Below are positions 14,816-24,416 of a stretch of 64,000 nucleotides of DNA, piece by piece. The position numbers and the translations under genes are program-made. Position 1 is the stretch's first letter, and every line of letters begins with the position of its first letter. Source of the DNA: Bacillaceae bacterium JMAK1 (GTDB lineage: Bacteria > Bacillota > Bacilli > Bacillales > Marinococcaceae). The stretch lies in contig JIBW01000003.1 in the NCBI GenBank assembly GCA_012970285.1, positions 186,001 to 250,000 on the forward strand, given 5' to 3'. The notes under the pieces were generated by a model. That model saw only the letters and a program-made list of their open reading frames with translations. It did not search any database and was not told where the DNA came from.

Positions 14816-16834
14816 GTGAACGATTTGCGTGTTCCTGACAAACGCTTTCGACCCGAACTAGAAGGAGTCCGAGCAGTGGCAGCATTGCTTGTGGCAGTGT
14901 ACCACATTTGGCTCGGGACGGTATCTGGTGGCGTTGATGTGTTTTTTATTGTGTCGGGATTTTTAATTACAATGTCTCTCGTGTCACGAATTGAGAGAAC
15001 AGGTAGTGTTCAGTTTGGTACATATGTGCTTGGGTTAATGCGACGATTGTTTCCCCTAGCGTTTACAGTTATGCTCTTTACCATTGTCTTTTCTTACATT
15101 TACTTGCCAACAGGGCAGTGGTCACAGACGATCTCTGAGCTGTTTGCTTCGGCGCTATATTATCAGAATTGGGAGCTTGCGAACAATTCGGTGGATTATT
15201 TAGCGCAGAACAATGAAGCGAGTCCACTTCAACACTTTTGGGCTTTATCCATTCAAGGGCAGTTTTACATTACGTGGCCTTTGATTATCTTACTTGCCTA
15301 TTTCTTAGCAAGAAAGTTATTCAAACTACCCGTTCGTAAAACGTTACTCGGCGTGTTAAGCGTGATCTTTTTAGCTTCATTTATCTATTCTGTCTATATT
15401 ACAACGGTTAATCAGCCTTGGGCGTATTTTGATACGTTTGCGAGGGTATGGGAATTTAGTATTGGTGGAATTCTAGCGTTACTATTGCCATATTTGAAAG
15501 TGAATCAAATGATCAGTACGTTTATTGGCTGGCTCGGCTTACTGATCATTGCCACGACAGGATTAATTTTACCAGTCTCTGATCTGTTTCCAGGTTATGC
15601 GGCGCTCTTACCGATTAGCGGTGTCCTACTAATCTTAATCGCAGCAGAGAATAATCCTTCGTTTGGTGTCCACCGTTTTCTTGGTGGGAAGCCATTCCTT
15701 TATTTAGGGAACATTTCGTATGCCTTTTATTTATGGCATTGGCCAGTGCTTATTTTCTATTTTGCAATGACGAACCATCAAACTGTATCATTCATTGATG
15801 GGCTTATGTTATTAGGAATCTCATTCATTTTGTCCGTCGTGAGTGTGAAAGTGATTGAAGGTCCAACGAGAGGCTTATCTGTGAAAACAGACAAGCGTAA
15901 ATTAATTCCGCTATTGATCGTATTCACACTCCCTGTCTTCGCTTTAAATACAGGGTGGAGTATGCAGCTTACGAACATGCAATCAAACCTTGTAACAGCT
16001 GGAGAATCAATAAATGATTTCCCAGGTGCACAAATGATTTCTCACGGTGTCACCCCGAATCCGGAGGTCGACCCGATGGATTTGTTATTGCAAGTGAGTG
16101 AGGAGCTGCCGAGTATGTATGATGACTCAGAATGTTATACAGGCTTGGACAGTGACCGTATTCACCGGTGTTCGTTTGGAGAGACGGAAGATCCAGATTA
16201 TCGCGTCGCTTTAGTTGGGGGATCACATTCCGGCCATTGGTTCCCTGCGTTAGAAGAGATTGCATTTGATTTAAATATGCAAATTGATACGTATATCAAA
16301 GACGGTTGCCGTTTTACTGAGGGTGACTTTGGAGATGTATTGACCGATGAGTGTGTGAGTTGGAATCAGAACATGATTCAACCGTTAATTGATCATGAAC
16401 CTGATCTTATTATTACGACTGCCAATGTAAACAAACAACCTGTTCCAGAAGGTTATATTGAGATGTGGAATGAGTTCGAAGGTGAAATTGACATTTTTGC
16501 GATTCGAGATAATCCGCGTATGGACACGAACATCCCTACTTGTGTAGGAGCTGCGAGTGATCCGAATGAAGAATGTTCAATTTCTAGAGAAGAAGGTCAG
16601 ACGGTTGAGACGCCTTGGGAAATTACGGGTGAAGAGAACATTCCAGATCATGTCTACTTTGGTGATTTCACGAATTATTTTTGTGATAGCGAGACGTGTC
16701 CAGCTGTAATCGGTAATGTGATCGTCTATCGTGATAACCATCACCTCTCTACGTTTTATTCACGTACGTTAGGCCCTGCTCTTCGAGAGCAATTAGAACC
16801 TGTTTTACAAGAAGTTACATCAGAAACTGAATAA
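14816..16834 (+). CDS. OatA-like acyltransferase (acyltransferase-3 membrane domain plus SGNH domain)
   Basis: A membrane protein of 672 residues. The N-terminal acyltransferase-3 domain begins at RFRPELEGVRAVAALLVAVYH, contains GGVDVFFIVSGFLI and spans about ten membrane helices up to residue 380. The C-terminal extracellular SGNH-type domain shows VGGSHSGHWFPALE with the serine nucleophile and DNHHLSTFYSR with the catalytic Asp-His. The architecture is that of OatA, which O-acetylates peptidoglycan or other wall glycans. The GTG at 14816 is favoured over the GTG at 14807 because GAGGAG lies eight bases before it. Confidence 0.85.
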   Translation: MNDLRVPDKRFRPELEGVRAVAALLVAVYHIWLGTVSGGVDVFFIVSGFLITMSLVSRIERTGSVQFGTYVLGLMRRLFPLAFTVMLFTIVFSYIYLPTGQWSQTISELFASALYYQNWELANNSVDYLAQNNEASPLQHFWALSIQGQFYITWPLIILLAYFLARKLFKLPVRKTLLGVLSVIFLASFIYSVYITTVNQPWAYFDTFARVWEFSIGGILALLLPYLKVNQMISTFIGWLGLLIIATTGLILPVSDLFPGYAALLPISGVLLILIAAENNPSFGVHRFLGGKPFLYLGNISYAFYLWHWPVLIFYFAMTNHQTVSFIDGLMLLGISFILSVVSVKVIEGPTRGLSVKTDKRKLIPLLIVFTLPVFALNTGWSMQLTNMQSNLVTAGESINDFPGAQMISHGVTPNPEVDPMDLLLQVSEELPSMYDDSECYTGLDSDRIHRCSFGETEDPDYRVALVGGSHSGHWFPALEEIAFDLNMQIDTYIKDGCRFTEGDFGDVLTDECVSWNQNMIQPLIDHEPDLIITTANVNKQPVPEGYIEMWNEFEGEIDIFAIRDNPRMDTNIPTCVGAASDPNEECSISREEGQTVETPWEITGEENIPDHVYFGDFTNYFCDSETCPAVIGNVIVYRDNHHLSTFYSRTLGPALREQLEPVLQEVTSETE

Positions 16835-16848
16835 CAGGAGTGCAATGA

Positions 16849-16897
16849 CTCCCTCTAAAGTAGCCACGTCATGTGATTGCTTAGGAGGGAGCTTTTT
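16849..16897 (+). terminator. Rho-independent terminator
   Basis: CTCCCTCTAA pairs with TTAGGAGGGAG with one bulged base across a 22-base loop and is followed by CTTTTTG. Confidence 0.7.
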
Positions 16898-17061
16898 GGG
16901 GACTGAAGTTTTAACCCTGTGGCTGTATAGTCCTGAACGTACATATCTTGTTGTACAGGTTGTTAATTTTTGTCATAAAAATAGATAAAATCACTATAAA
17001 TGTCACGGTTTTTCATGTAGTATAGGATTTGGGTATTTTTGTTAATTTAGGGGGTTAACTT

Positions 17062-18825
17062 ATGAAAAAGATACATTTTGCTTCAATTGCACTGTCATTA
17101 CCGTTGTTATTGATTGCTTGCAACGAGTTGCTAGAGGAAAATACTGAAGCTGAAGAATATTTCGAAGATGAGGAATTTGAGGCGAGATCAGATATAGAAC
17201 AACTTGCCCATGAATCGGATATCGACTCACTTTATTTATATATGAGAGACGAGGATCTAGAAGAGCTCTATGAACGAGATGTTGACTCTGATGATCGTCT
17301 CACCGGACATGTTCGTTTGAACTCTCCTGAAGCAGAGATAAAGCATCTTGATGGAGGTCTTCGTTTTCGGGGAAATTCAACGAGACGCATGGACAAAAAA
17401 TCATTTAATGTTCGTTTCGAAGATCCACAAGCCATTACCTTTGGAAGTAATCGAATGAACTTGAATGCCAATTATAGTGATTCATCGATGATGCGTGATC
17501 AGTTATCGTTCGAAATGTTTAGAGATGCAGATGTTATGGCACCAAGAACAGAGTACTTTAATCTTTTTATGAATGATTCATACGAAGGATTGTATGCTCA
17601 TGTGGAGCGTGTAGACTCAGATTTGTTACAAGCAAATGGCCGTAATGGTGATGGAACTCTCGTACGAGATCGTATACGAGATGTAGATGACATCGATATA
17701 AACTCTACGTTTTCTTATGATCTAAGCACAGTTGAAGACCGAGAAGCATTTTTTGAAGAGGTTTTTGACTATCGTGGGGACCCAGAATGGGAAGCGTTAG
17801 CAGAACTTATTACATGGGTATATGAAACACCAGCAGGTGATGAATTTTCACAAAAGTTCTATGAAGAGATGGACGCAGAGCGAGTCATCAATTTCTTGGC
17901 AGTACATTTTCTCGTAGGTGACATTGATGCCTTTGGTGATGACTATTGGTGGTATCTCGATCATGAAGATCCAGATGCAAAATGGGAATTCATTCCTTGG
18001 GATAAAGACTTAACATTTGGTTCTCACAGCCGTACGGATTATGGAACGATGAACGATTTCATGCGTTATGATTTTGGGTTGTCTTCAGGTTGGGATAATG
18101 TTCTTTTTGAGAAAATGCTCGAGACACCAGAAATTAAGGCTCATATTGATCAGAACTTAGAGCAATTAATGGAGACATTCAATGAGGACGAGTTAAATTC
18201 AAGAATAGATCGTAACTATGAACGCATTCAGCCGTTTGTGCCAATTAGCTCGAACACAGAAGGTGCATTTAATGTTCATCCTCAAAACCACTTCTCAGAG
18301 CTTGATGATTTCGATGCACAATTGGACGTAGTAAGAGAGTATATCCCACTTCGCTATCAGACGATCAATATGAGGATCGGAAATCTTGAAGAGCAAGAAC
18401 GGGATCAAGTTTCACACGTTATTGATGAGAGTAACGTAGGAGAAGAAGTGTACTTTACGAATTCACGAGGCGATGTGTTTGCCGTCTTTACACCATCAAC
18501 TGTCGACCAAGCGGGTGAGGTTACCTTAAGGGTAGATGAATTAGCAGATGGTGATGCTGTAGATGGGGTACAGAGGGCGTATAACTTTGACTCAAGTAAT
18601 GCTGATATGAGCGGACAACTTACTTTATACTATGTTAGTACAAACGACGTCACTAACTGGTACAAAGACGAAGAACCGATCGGCGACCAATGGGGATTAT
18701 CCATTGCTGAGCGCGTTGGCGAAGAGCTGAACGTTATGGAAACCGAAGTAAATCCATATACGAACCGCACGACAACAGAAGACGTGCAACTCAATGGCAC
18801 TCATGAATTTGTAATCACGCAATAA
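17062..18825 (+). CDS. CotH-family (spore-coat-kinase-like) lipoprotein
   Basis: A 587-residue lipoprotein: signal with lipobox LIAC (cysteine about residue 20), an acidic linker, then the CotH domain. Family features visible: FRGNSTRRMDKKSFNVRF, NLNANYSDSSMMRDQLSFEM, ending with FIPWDKDLTFG, the metal-binding aspartates of the kinase-like site. CotH of B. subtilis phosphorylates coat proteins; extracellular lipoprotein members are common and their substrates are mostly unknown. The C-terminal 150 residues form a separate beta region. ATG follows GGGGG by seven bases. Monocistronic by the flanking terminators. Confidence 0.85.
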   Translation: MKKIHFASIALSLPLLLIACNELLEENTEAEEYFEDEEFEARSDIEQLAHESDIDSLYLYMRDEDLEELYERDVDSDDRLTGHVRLNSPEAEIKHLDGGLRFRGNSTRRMDKKSFNVRFEDPQAITFGSNRMNLNANYSDSSMMRDQLSFEMFRDADVMAPRTEYFNLFMNDSYEGLYAHVERVDSDLLQANGRNGDGTLVRDRIRDVDDIDINSTFSYDLSTVEDREAFFEEVFDYRGDPEWEALAELITWVYETPAGDEFSQKFYEEMDAERVINFLAVHFLVGDIDAFGDDYWWYLDHEDPDAKWEFIPWDKDLTFGSHSRTDYGTMNDFMRYDFGLSSGWDNVLFEKMLETPEIKAHIDQNLEQLMETFNEDELNSRIDRNYERIQPFVPISSNTEGAFNVHPQNHFSELDDFDAQLDVVREYIPLRYQTINMRIGNLEEQERDQVSHVIDESNVGEEVYFTNSRGDVFAVFTPSTVDQAGEVTLRVDELADGDAVDGVQRAYNFDSSNADMSGQLTLYYVSTNDVTNWYKDEEPIGDQWGLSIAERVGEELNVMETEVNPYTNRTTTEDVQLNGTHEFVITQ

Positions 18826-18829
18826 TAAC

Positions 18830-18877
18830 AAGGGGACAGTCCCCCAGCGCTTTAACGCGCCGGGGGACTGTCCCCTT
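18830..18877. terminator. Bidirectional terminator with long GGGGACTGTCCCC arms
   Basis: AAGGGGACAGTCCCCC (18830-18845) pairs fully with 18862-18877 around a GCGC-rich loop. It serves the CotH-like gene on the plus strand and the convergent lipoprotein on the minus strand. Arms of this GGGGAC-type palindrome are known to recur in Bacillaceae genomes. Confidence 0.75.
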
Positions 18878-18883
18878 AACTAT

Positions 18884-19435
18884 TTACATCGTGTGGTCCA
18901 CGTTGTACATGTTGCCGTTCTCAAATTCGATGGAAAGCTCGACTTTATATACGTCGTCTTCGCTCACATCAAGTGCTTGTAGAACTTCGGTCACCATCTC
19001 TTCTTCGTCGGCATCACCATGAAGTTCGATGTCTTGGAGAAGTTGTTCAATTTCTGTGATCGCTTCATCGTCTTGAATCGTTTCGTTGTCACGTTCAATG
19101 GACGCTGTGACTTCTCCATCATCGTGTTCATAGTCATATTCCCAGTCTTCGCCTTCGTTGAACTCGATGTCGAGTTCAAAGTCTACAACACCACGATCAT
19201 ATGCAGACCCTTCCTCGTCCATGGCATTGCCGTTATCACCGTCTTCAGGTGTATCAGCACCATCCATGTCATCACCAAGATCTAAATCATCATCAACGTC
19301 TTCCTCGACGTCGTTTGCGTGATCATTTTCATTTTCCATATCCATGTTCTCATTCGGTTCGTCATTTCCGTTTCCGCAACCTGTCAGTACGAGCGTAGCA
19401 ATAAGGCCAGATAATAAAAATTTCTTCAAGTACAT
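18884..19435 (-). CDS. YusW-like lipoprotein
   Basis: A 183-residue lipoprotein: MYLKKFLLSGLIATLVLTGC with lipobox LTGC, then a 50-residue Asp/Asn/Glu-rich linker and a domain of about 100 residues (VDFELDIEFNEGEDWEYDYE, then ITEIEQLLQDIELHGDADEE) that matches the layout of B. subtilis YusW-family proteins. Function unknown; outer face of the membrane. The start at 19435 is set by AGGAGGTTT directly upstream; the longer frame to 19642 runs through the intergenic region and is not coding. Confidence 0.75.
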   Translation of the reverse strand: MYLKKFLLSGLIATLVLTGCGNGNDEPNENMDMENENDHANDVEEDVDDDLDLGDDMDGADTPEDGDNGNAMDEEGSAYDRGVVDFELDIEFNEGEDWEYDYEHDDGEVTASIERDNETIQDDEAITEIEQLLQDIELHGDADEEEMVTEVLQALDVSEDDVYKVELSIEFENGNMYNVDHTM

Positions 19436-19529
19436 AAACCTCCTATTTCTTTTAAGATACGTATAGCCTTTCACAACTGAAAGAAAATATGTAAAAAAAT
19501 AACCGACCAAAAGGGCGGTTAGCAGAATT

Positions 19530-20624
19530 TTAATTGTTGATGCCGATGGAAAATTGTTTAAGCCGTAATTCGTTTGCCATTCGCATATACGACAGTGCAA
19601 GTTCAAATTGCTGATCCATCTCGAGTGCTGCGGCAATTTCATCAGATGCTTCTGTCGCTTCGAAATACAACTGTTGATTTATTAATCGATCAAGGCCGTC
19701 GTCGACGAGTAACAAGTCAAGGTTCGACACGTAAAGCCCTCGCGTAATCTGGTTTCTTGCCGTAAATTCAATAAGATTATACGCTTTCATATCTTCTTCA
19801 GACTCTTCTAGTAGTGCAACGCCTGAGCAATCGCCAAGGCGTAATAATACGTTCGCTAAGTTAGTTTTCGTTTTGGAGCCGATCAGTGTGTCGTATTGGT
19901 CTCCTGTATGAAGCGCCTCATCGTAATAATCTCTCGCATCTTGAAGCATCCCGTTTCGTTCCTTGTGCAATCCATACGCCCGTAAGTGTATAGAACGATT
20001 AAACGGTTTTTGATTCGGTTGTTCTAAGCAATCAAGAAAGAACTCTTCTGCTTGATGGTATAAACGAAGCTCCGAGTAGATCGATGCTTGTAAGCTCGTA
20101 CAAGCGATAACTCGTTCATCGTGTCGAGAACTAAGCTCGAAGATTTCTTTTGCTAAATCGAGATATAGTGAAGCGTGCATATACTGATTAATTCTGTAGA
20201 AGCCTTCACCAAGTAAGAAAAAAAACTCTGCTCTTTCTAGTTCGCTCACTGAATGAATCGATCGTTCCGCTTTTTGGTAATGACCTAGTGACTGTAAATA
20301 GCTCTCACGCTGAAACGCCATCCGACCTTCCATCAAGTGATACAAGTAATTAAGTACTTGATCAGTCTCCACAATCGATTCATCGACGTGCGCTTGATTC
20401 TCAGGAAGCGGATTCCTGAGAATCTCATTCGTAAAAATCTTATGACGAAATTCGACGAGTTGGTGATACGTCTGAATCTTTTTATCTGTTACAGCCGACT
20501 GTAAGAGCTGTTCTGTTAGCGTCTTCTGCGTTTGGGCCTTTTTAGTATCATAAGAAATAATCGCGTTATACCAATTCCCAATTGCACCGATAAGTAGATC
20601 TGGAGACGCAGTTGATTTGCCCAT
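19530..20624 (-). CDS. Rap-like TPR regulator (response-regulator aspartate phosphatase family)
   Basis: A 364-residue cytoplasmic protein made of TPR-type helices throughout (for example SLGHYQKAERSIHSVSELER, LYHQAEEFFLDCLEQPNQKP, DARDYYDEALHTGDQYDTL). Length, the N-terminal three-helix part with a NWYNAI motif and the TPR body fit the Rap/NprR/PlcR group, which dephosphorylate Spo0F or bind ComA-type regulators and are inhibited by Phr peptides. No phr-like peptide gene follows; the next gene downstream is the YusW-like lipoprotein. The start is at 20624 behind AAGGAGG; the longer frame to 20735 crosses that site. Confidence 0.75.
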   Translation of the reverse strand: MGKSTASPDLLIGAIGNWYNAIISYDTKKAQTQKTLTEQLLQSAVTDKKIQTYHQLVEFRHKIFTNEILRNPLPENQAHVDESIVETDQVLNYLYHLMEGRMAFQRESYLQSLGHYQKAERSIHSVSELERAEFFFLLGEGFYRINQYMHASLYLDLAKEIFELSSRHDERVIACTSLQASIYSELRLYHQAEEFFLDCLEQPNQKPFNRSIHLRAYGLHKERNGMLQDARDYYDEALHTGDQYDTLIGSKTKTNLANVLLRLGDCSGVALLEESEEDMKAYNLIEFTARNQITRGLYVSNLDLLLVDDGLDRLINQQLYFEATEASDEIAAALEMDQQFELALSYMRMANELRLKQFSIGINN

Positions 20625-20822
20625 GAGCCCCCTCCTTCTAGCAACCTCACCCCGATTAGGGCAAGCATACCAGTTGCAATTCTTTATTGCTATGCGAAAA
20701 AAAAGATAAAAAGATAAAAGGTAATATCTTGACAAGATATGCTAATTTTTGTTGAAGGAAAATGAATGAATTTGACAATGTTTTACCAAAAAATACGAAT
20801 GGAGATCATTCACTTCGATTGA

Positions 20823-20834
20823 TTCAAAAATGAA
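20823..20834. promoter_or_regulatory. Candidate upstream activating site, TTCA-N4-TGAA dyad
   Basis: TTCAAAAATGAA is the exact reverse complement of the TTCATTTTTGAA found before the promoter at 34533. It lies 61 bp before the -24 element at 20895. A separate dyad-like GAATGGAGATCATTC (20797-20811) resembles half of a FadR-type operator. Confidence 0.55.
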
Positions 20835-20880
20835 CGGCTAAAATTTAAAAATGAGTTAAAAAACAACGGTAACCAAAAAA

Positions 20881-20892
20881 GTAAGCGCTTAC
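20881..20892. promoter_or_regulatory. cre-like site
   Basis: GTAAGCGCTTAC is a perfect palindrome that fits the catabolite responsive element core. It abuts the -24 element, so CcpA binding there would compete with the promoter. Confidence 0.6.
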
Positions 20893-20894
20893 AA

Positions 20895-20911
20895 TTGGTA
20901 TGTATTTTGCA
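20895..20911 (+). promoter_or_regulatory. Sigma-54 (-24/-12) promoter
   Basis: TTGGTATGTATTTTGCA fits TGGCAC-N5-TTGC with one departure in the -24 box. It lies 46 bp before the acyl-CoA synthetase start. Confidence 0.65.
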
Positions 20912-20956
20912 GTGATACTCTTTAATACGATTTAGTAACATGAAGGAGCGGTATGA

Positions 20957-22648
20957 ATGGATGAACAGCATTATTTAGATGATCTTCGTAAGCGTCGAGA
21001 AGAGAATTGGCCAAAGCACTTGCCAAAAGAAGCGCATTATCCGTTTGGAAAGAAGCTCTTAACCGACTATCTTGAAGCACATGCAAGCAAGACACCGGAT
21101 AAAGCGTCGACGATTTTTTACGGCTATGAACTGACATTTGCCGAACTTAACGAAAAGAGTAGTCGATTCGCCTCTTATTTATCAGAGATCGGCACAAAGA
21201 AAGGTGACCGGGTGGCAGTATATATGCCAAACTGTCCGCAGTTCATCATTGCTTTTTATGGAATCTTGAAAATTGGTGCCATCCATGTTCCTGTAAACCC
21301 AATGTTTAAAGAAAAAGAATTGCACTACGAACTTACTGATTGTGATGCTCGAGTCATTGTGACGTTAGATCAGTTTCTACCTCTGATTAACCAAGTGAAA
21401 GAACGTACGAATCTACACACGATCATTGCGACATCACTATTTGATTACCTTCCTGAAACCCCGACGTTACCTATACCCGACGGAATGACTCAGAACGTGA
21501 AACATAACGAAATCGATTTTGAGCAAGCCATCGCTTCAAGTTCGGCCACTTATCCACATGTGGATAGGTCGTTAGACGATATTGCTGCCTTGAATTACAC
21601 AGGTGGAACAACAGGTTTGCCGAAAGGGTGCATGCATACACAAGGAGATATGGTGTATACAGCTGCCACGGCAACGACGTTCGGTTCGAACCATGAAGGT
21701 GAACAGGTGACGTTGAACTATTTGCCGATCTTCTGGATTGCTGGAGAAGATGCGGGCGTGATCAATCCGATATTCACAGGTAATACACAGGTGTTGATGA
21801 CTCGCTGGGATACGGAGACATTTATCCAAGCTGTGGAGAAGTATCAAGTCACTTCAACATCAGCAATCACTGATAATCTCGTCGCGGTCATGAACGAAGC
21901 AGAAGGTCGCGACTTATCATCATTTAAGACAACACTTGGCGTTTCTTTCGTGAAGAAAATCAATGTGGAGTACCGAAAACGCTGGTATGAACTGACCGGT
22001 ACGATCTTAAAAGAAGCGTCCTACGGCATGACAGAAACCCATACGATGGATTCGTTTACGGATGGTCAACAAGAACAAGACACTGACTTGGATCGCCCTG
22101 GGTTCGTCGGTTTTCCGATGCCTGGTACAGAAATTAAAATTCTCGACTTCGACACTGGAGCGTTACTTCCGGTCGGTTCAGAAGGAGAAATCGCCATTCG
22201 TACACCGTCGCTTATGAAAGGGTATTGGAATAACAAAGAGAAAACCGAGCAAGATCTCGTTGATGGCTGGCTGAAGACGGGTGACATCGGATTAATTAAT
22301 GAGAAAGGCCAGTTTTATTTTCTAGGGCGGAAAAAAGAGATGCTAAAAGTGAACGGGATGAGTGTGTTCCCAGCTGAAATTGAAGTGATTGTAACGAATC
22401 ATCCGGCCGTTGCGGTCTGTGGTGTCATCGGAGTTGAAGATGAGCTAAAGGGAGAGTTACCAGTAGCCGCAGTTGTGTTAGAAAAGGAAACGACCGTCCA
22501 GGAACTAGAAGCATATTGCAAAGAGAACATGGCTACGTACAAACAACCGAGCATCGTCATTATGAAGAGCGTTCCAATGACAGCCACTGGCAAAGTGAAG
22601 AAACCTGAGTTGAAAGAGGAGATCAAGCATGGAAACTTACTTGCATGA
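20957..22648 (+). CDS. AMP-forming acyl-CoA synthetase (CaiC/FadD-like)
   Basis: A 563-residue ANL-superfamily ligase that activates a carboxylic acid to its CoA thioester. Seen: YTGGTTGLPKGCMHTQ (P-loop-like A3 motif, about 211-226), SYGMTETH (A5), GWLKTGDIG (A7), FLGRKKEMLKVNG (A8) and the catalytic lysine in TATGKVKKPEL (A10). No signal or membrane segment. It overlaps the next gene by 20 bp, and the two share a sigma-54 promoter with a cre-like site. The substrate is not readable from sequence; the crotonobetaine/carnitine ligase group is a close-looking relative. Confidence 0.85.
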   Translation: MDEQHYLDDLRKRREENWPKHLPKEAHYPFGKKLLTDYLEAHASKTPDKASTIFYGYELTFAELNEKSSRFASYLSEIGTKKGDRVAVYMPNCPQFIIAFYGILKIGAIHVPVNPMFKEKELHYELTDCDARVIVTLDQFLPLINQVKERTNLHTIIATSLFDYLPETPTLPIPDGMTQNVKHNEIDFEQAIASSSATYPHVDRSLDDIAALNYTGGTTGLPKGCMHTQGDMVYTAATATTFGSNHEGEQVTLNYLPIFWIAGEDAGVINPIFTGNTQVLMTRWDTETFIQAVEKYQVTSTSAITDNLVAVMNEAEGRDLSSFKTTLGVSFVKKINVEYRKRWYELTGTILKEASYGMTETHTMDSFTDGQQEQDTDLDRPGFVGFPMPGTEIKILDFDTGALLPVGSEGEIAIRTPSLMKGYWNNKEKTEQDLVDGWLKTGDIGLINEKGQFYFLGRKKEMLKVNGMSVFPAEIEVIVTNHPAVAVCGVIGVEDELKGELPVAAVVLEKETTVQELEAYCKENMATYKQPSIVIMKSVPMTATGKVKKPELKEEIKHGNLLA

Positions 22649-24167
22649 GTTGCATGAGCGCAAAGAACACGCTCTTAAAATGGGTGGAGAAAAAAAGGTC
22701 GCTGCTCATAAAGAAAAAGGGTTTTATACGGCTAGAGAACGGATTGCCAAACTCGTCGATCTGGACTCATTTCTTGAACTGGGCATATTAAATACATCGG
22801 ATCAACAAGGTGCAGCTACGAAAAGCCCAACGGACGGACTGATCGGTGGCGTGGCCAAAATTGACGGACGACCAGTCGTCATAAAAGCGTTTGATAAGAC
22901 GGTGTTTGCTGCGACTGAAGGAGCCGTCTTTATGCGCAAATCGAAGAAGCTTCATGAATACGCCGTAAAACGAGGGTTTCCTTTGATTACTCTTGCTGAA
23001 GGTGGCGGGTTACGTATGCCAGATGGGATGGGCTCTGACAACATTAGTCGCTTCATGATGCCATACCAATTGTTGCATCATGATCGTAAAGTACCGTTAA
23101 TCACAGGGATTTTTGGAGATAGTTACGGTGGTCCAACGTGGTTTGCTGTGAGTTCAGATTTTGTGAGTCAAGTAAAAGGAACGTGTATGGCCGTTGCGGG
23201 ACCAAGAATGCTTGAAATTGCTACGGGTGAACAAATTACACCAGAACAACTCGGTGGTTGGGAGATGCACGCAACCGAAACGGGCCAAATTGATCATGCT
23301 GCAGAAGACGAAGATGACTGCATCCGTGCCATCAAGGAGTATTTGTCCTATGTTCCAAGTCATGCAGGTGAACAACCAGCAGTTATACGATCCAATGATG
23401 ATCCGAATCGATTGCTAAATGAAGCAACAGAGCTCGTACCGACACGTATGAAACGGGCATATGATATGAAGAGACTGATTGAACTGATCGTTGATGATTA
23501 CCAGTTCTTCGAGCTAAAAGAGGAGTTTGGTAAAGCACTCATAACCGGTTTTGCAAGATTGAACGGACGAACGGTTGGAATCATCGCCAACCAACCGATG
23601 TTCTATGCAGGTGCAGCGGGGGCACAAGAATGTGAAAAGGCGACAGACTTTATTGTACAATGCGATTCGTTTCATATTCCGTTAATTTTCCTCCATGATA
23701 TTCCTGGTTTTCGAGTGTCGAGCGGGGCAGAACGTTCAAGAATTCCTTCAAAAATTATTCTCTGGAATCAAGCACTCGTGCACTCGACAGTTCCCAAGCT
23801 AAGCGTTGTGATTCGCAAAAGCATCGGAGCTGCGTATAGCAACATGTGTGGTCCAGATATGGGAGGGGACTTTGTCGTTGCCTGGCCTACAGCAGACATT
23901 AACTTTACAGGTCCAGAAGTTGGCATTAACGTTGTGTACGGTCGTGAGCTTGAAAACGCCGAGGATCCAAAAGCAGCACGGGAGGAACTACTCGATACGT
24001 GGGCATTCGAGAGTTCGCCGTATAAAGCTGCGTCAAAACATTTAATCGATGATATCATCGATCCTCGGGATACGCGTGCGTTTCTATGCCAGACACTTGA
24101 GTATGCTTGTCTCAATAACGGTTCAATGAGTGAGCGAAAGCTTGCAAATTGGCCGACGGGCTATTAA
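22629..24167 (+). CDS. Acyl-CoA carboxylase carboxyltransferase-like protein
   Basis: A 512-residue protein of the PccB/AccD family with two crotonase-fold halves: residues 30-240 (TARERIAKLVDLDSFLELG, GLIGGVAKIDGRPVVI) and 270-500 (GFARLNGRTVGIIANQP, FLHDIPGFRVSSGAE, KSIGAAYSNMCGPDMGGDF). The family transfers CO2 from biotin to propionyl-, methylcrotonyl- or acetyl-CoA. No biotin carboxylase or biotin carrier gene occurs in the window, so it either pairs with subunits elsewhere or does something else, such as decarboxylation or hydrolysis. The start overlaps the upstream ligase (AAAGAGGAG ribosome binding site inside it). Confidence 0.82.
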   Translation: METYLHELHERKEHALKMGGEKKVAAHKEKGFYTARERIAKLVDLDSFLELGILNTSDQQGAATKSPTDGLIGGVAKIDGRPVVIKAFDKTVFAATEGAVFMRKSKKLHEYAVKRGFPLITLAEGGGLRMPDGMGSDNISRFMMPYQLLHHDRKVPLITGIFGDSYGGPTWFAVSSDFVSQVKGTCMAVAGPRMLEIATGEQITPEQLGGWEMHATETGQIDHAAEDEDDCIRAIKEYLSYVPSHAGEQPAVIRSNDDPNRLLNEATELVPTRMKRAYDMKRLIELIVDDYQFFELKEEFGKALITGFARLNGRTVGIIANQPMFYAGAAGAQECEKATDFIVQCDSFHIPLIFLHDIPGFRVSSGAERSRIPSKIILWNQALVHSTVPKLSVVIRKSIGAAYSNMCGPDMGGDFVVAWPTADINFTGPEVGINVVYGRELENAEDPKAAREELLDTWAFESSPYKAASKHLIDDIIDPRDTRAFLCQTLEYACLNNGSMSERKLANWPTGY

Positions 24168-24174
24168 TAAATCA

Positions 24175-24206
24175 CGAATAAAGGTGGTATTAGCCACCTT
24201 TATTCG
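24175..24206. terminator. Bidirectional terminator between convergent genes
   Basis: CGAATAAAGGTGG pairs perfectly with CCACCTTTATTCG around TATTAG. The T-rich tails are weak on both sides. Confidence 0.6.
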
Positions 24207-24216
24207 ATACCACTAC

Positions 24217-24381
24217 TCAACGTTGAATGTTCATGCGAAGTGATTGCACGGTATCAACGAGTTGTTGGATTGATTGGTTGCTCTCTAAGTTTTCTTGATG
24301 TTGGGCGGTTGCTGCGGCAATTATGGCTTCGATTCGTCTCAGAAGTTCATCGTATGTATGCACGTGATTTGAAAGCATCAT
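24217..24381 (-). CDS. Possible 54-residue coiled-coil peptide downstream of the chemoreceptor
   Basis: An open frame of 54 codons right after the chemoreceptor stop. It reads MMLSNHVHTYDELLRR, then AAATAQHQENLESNQSIQQL, a helical, amphipathic pattern similar to chemoreceptor signalling helices. There is no clear ribosome binding site. It may be a small gene or a decayed chemoreceptor duplicate. Confidence 0.3.
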   Translation of the reverse strand: MMLSNHVHTYDELLRRIEAIIAAATAQHQENLESNQSIQQLVDTVQSLRMNIQR

Positions 24382-24416
24382 CGTAACATACTCGTATTTG
24401 ACTGTTACAGTCAGCC

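Noticed and set aside
19436-19642. N-terminal extension of the YusW-like frame
   Set aside because: The lipoprotein signal and AGGAGG site fix the start at 19435.
20796-20812. FadR operator before the first acyl-CoA synthetase
   Set aside because: Only one half fits the TGAATGA-type consensus well; mentioned as weak similarity and not called.
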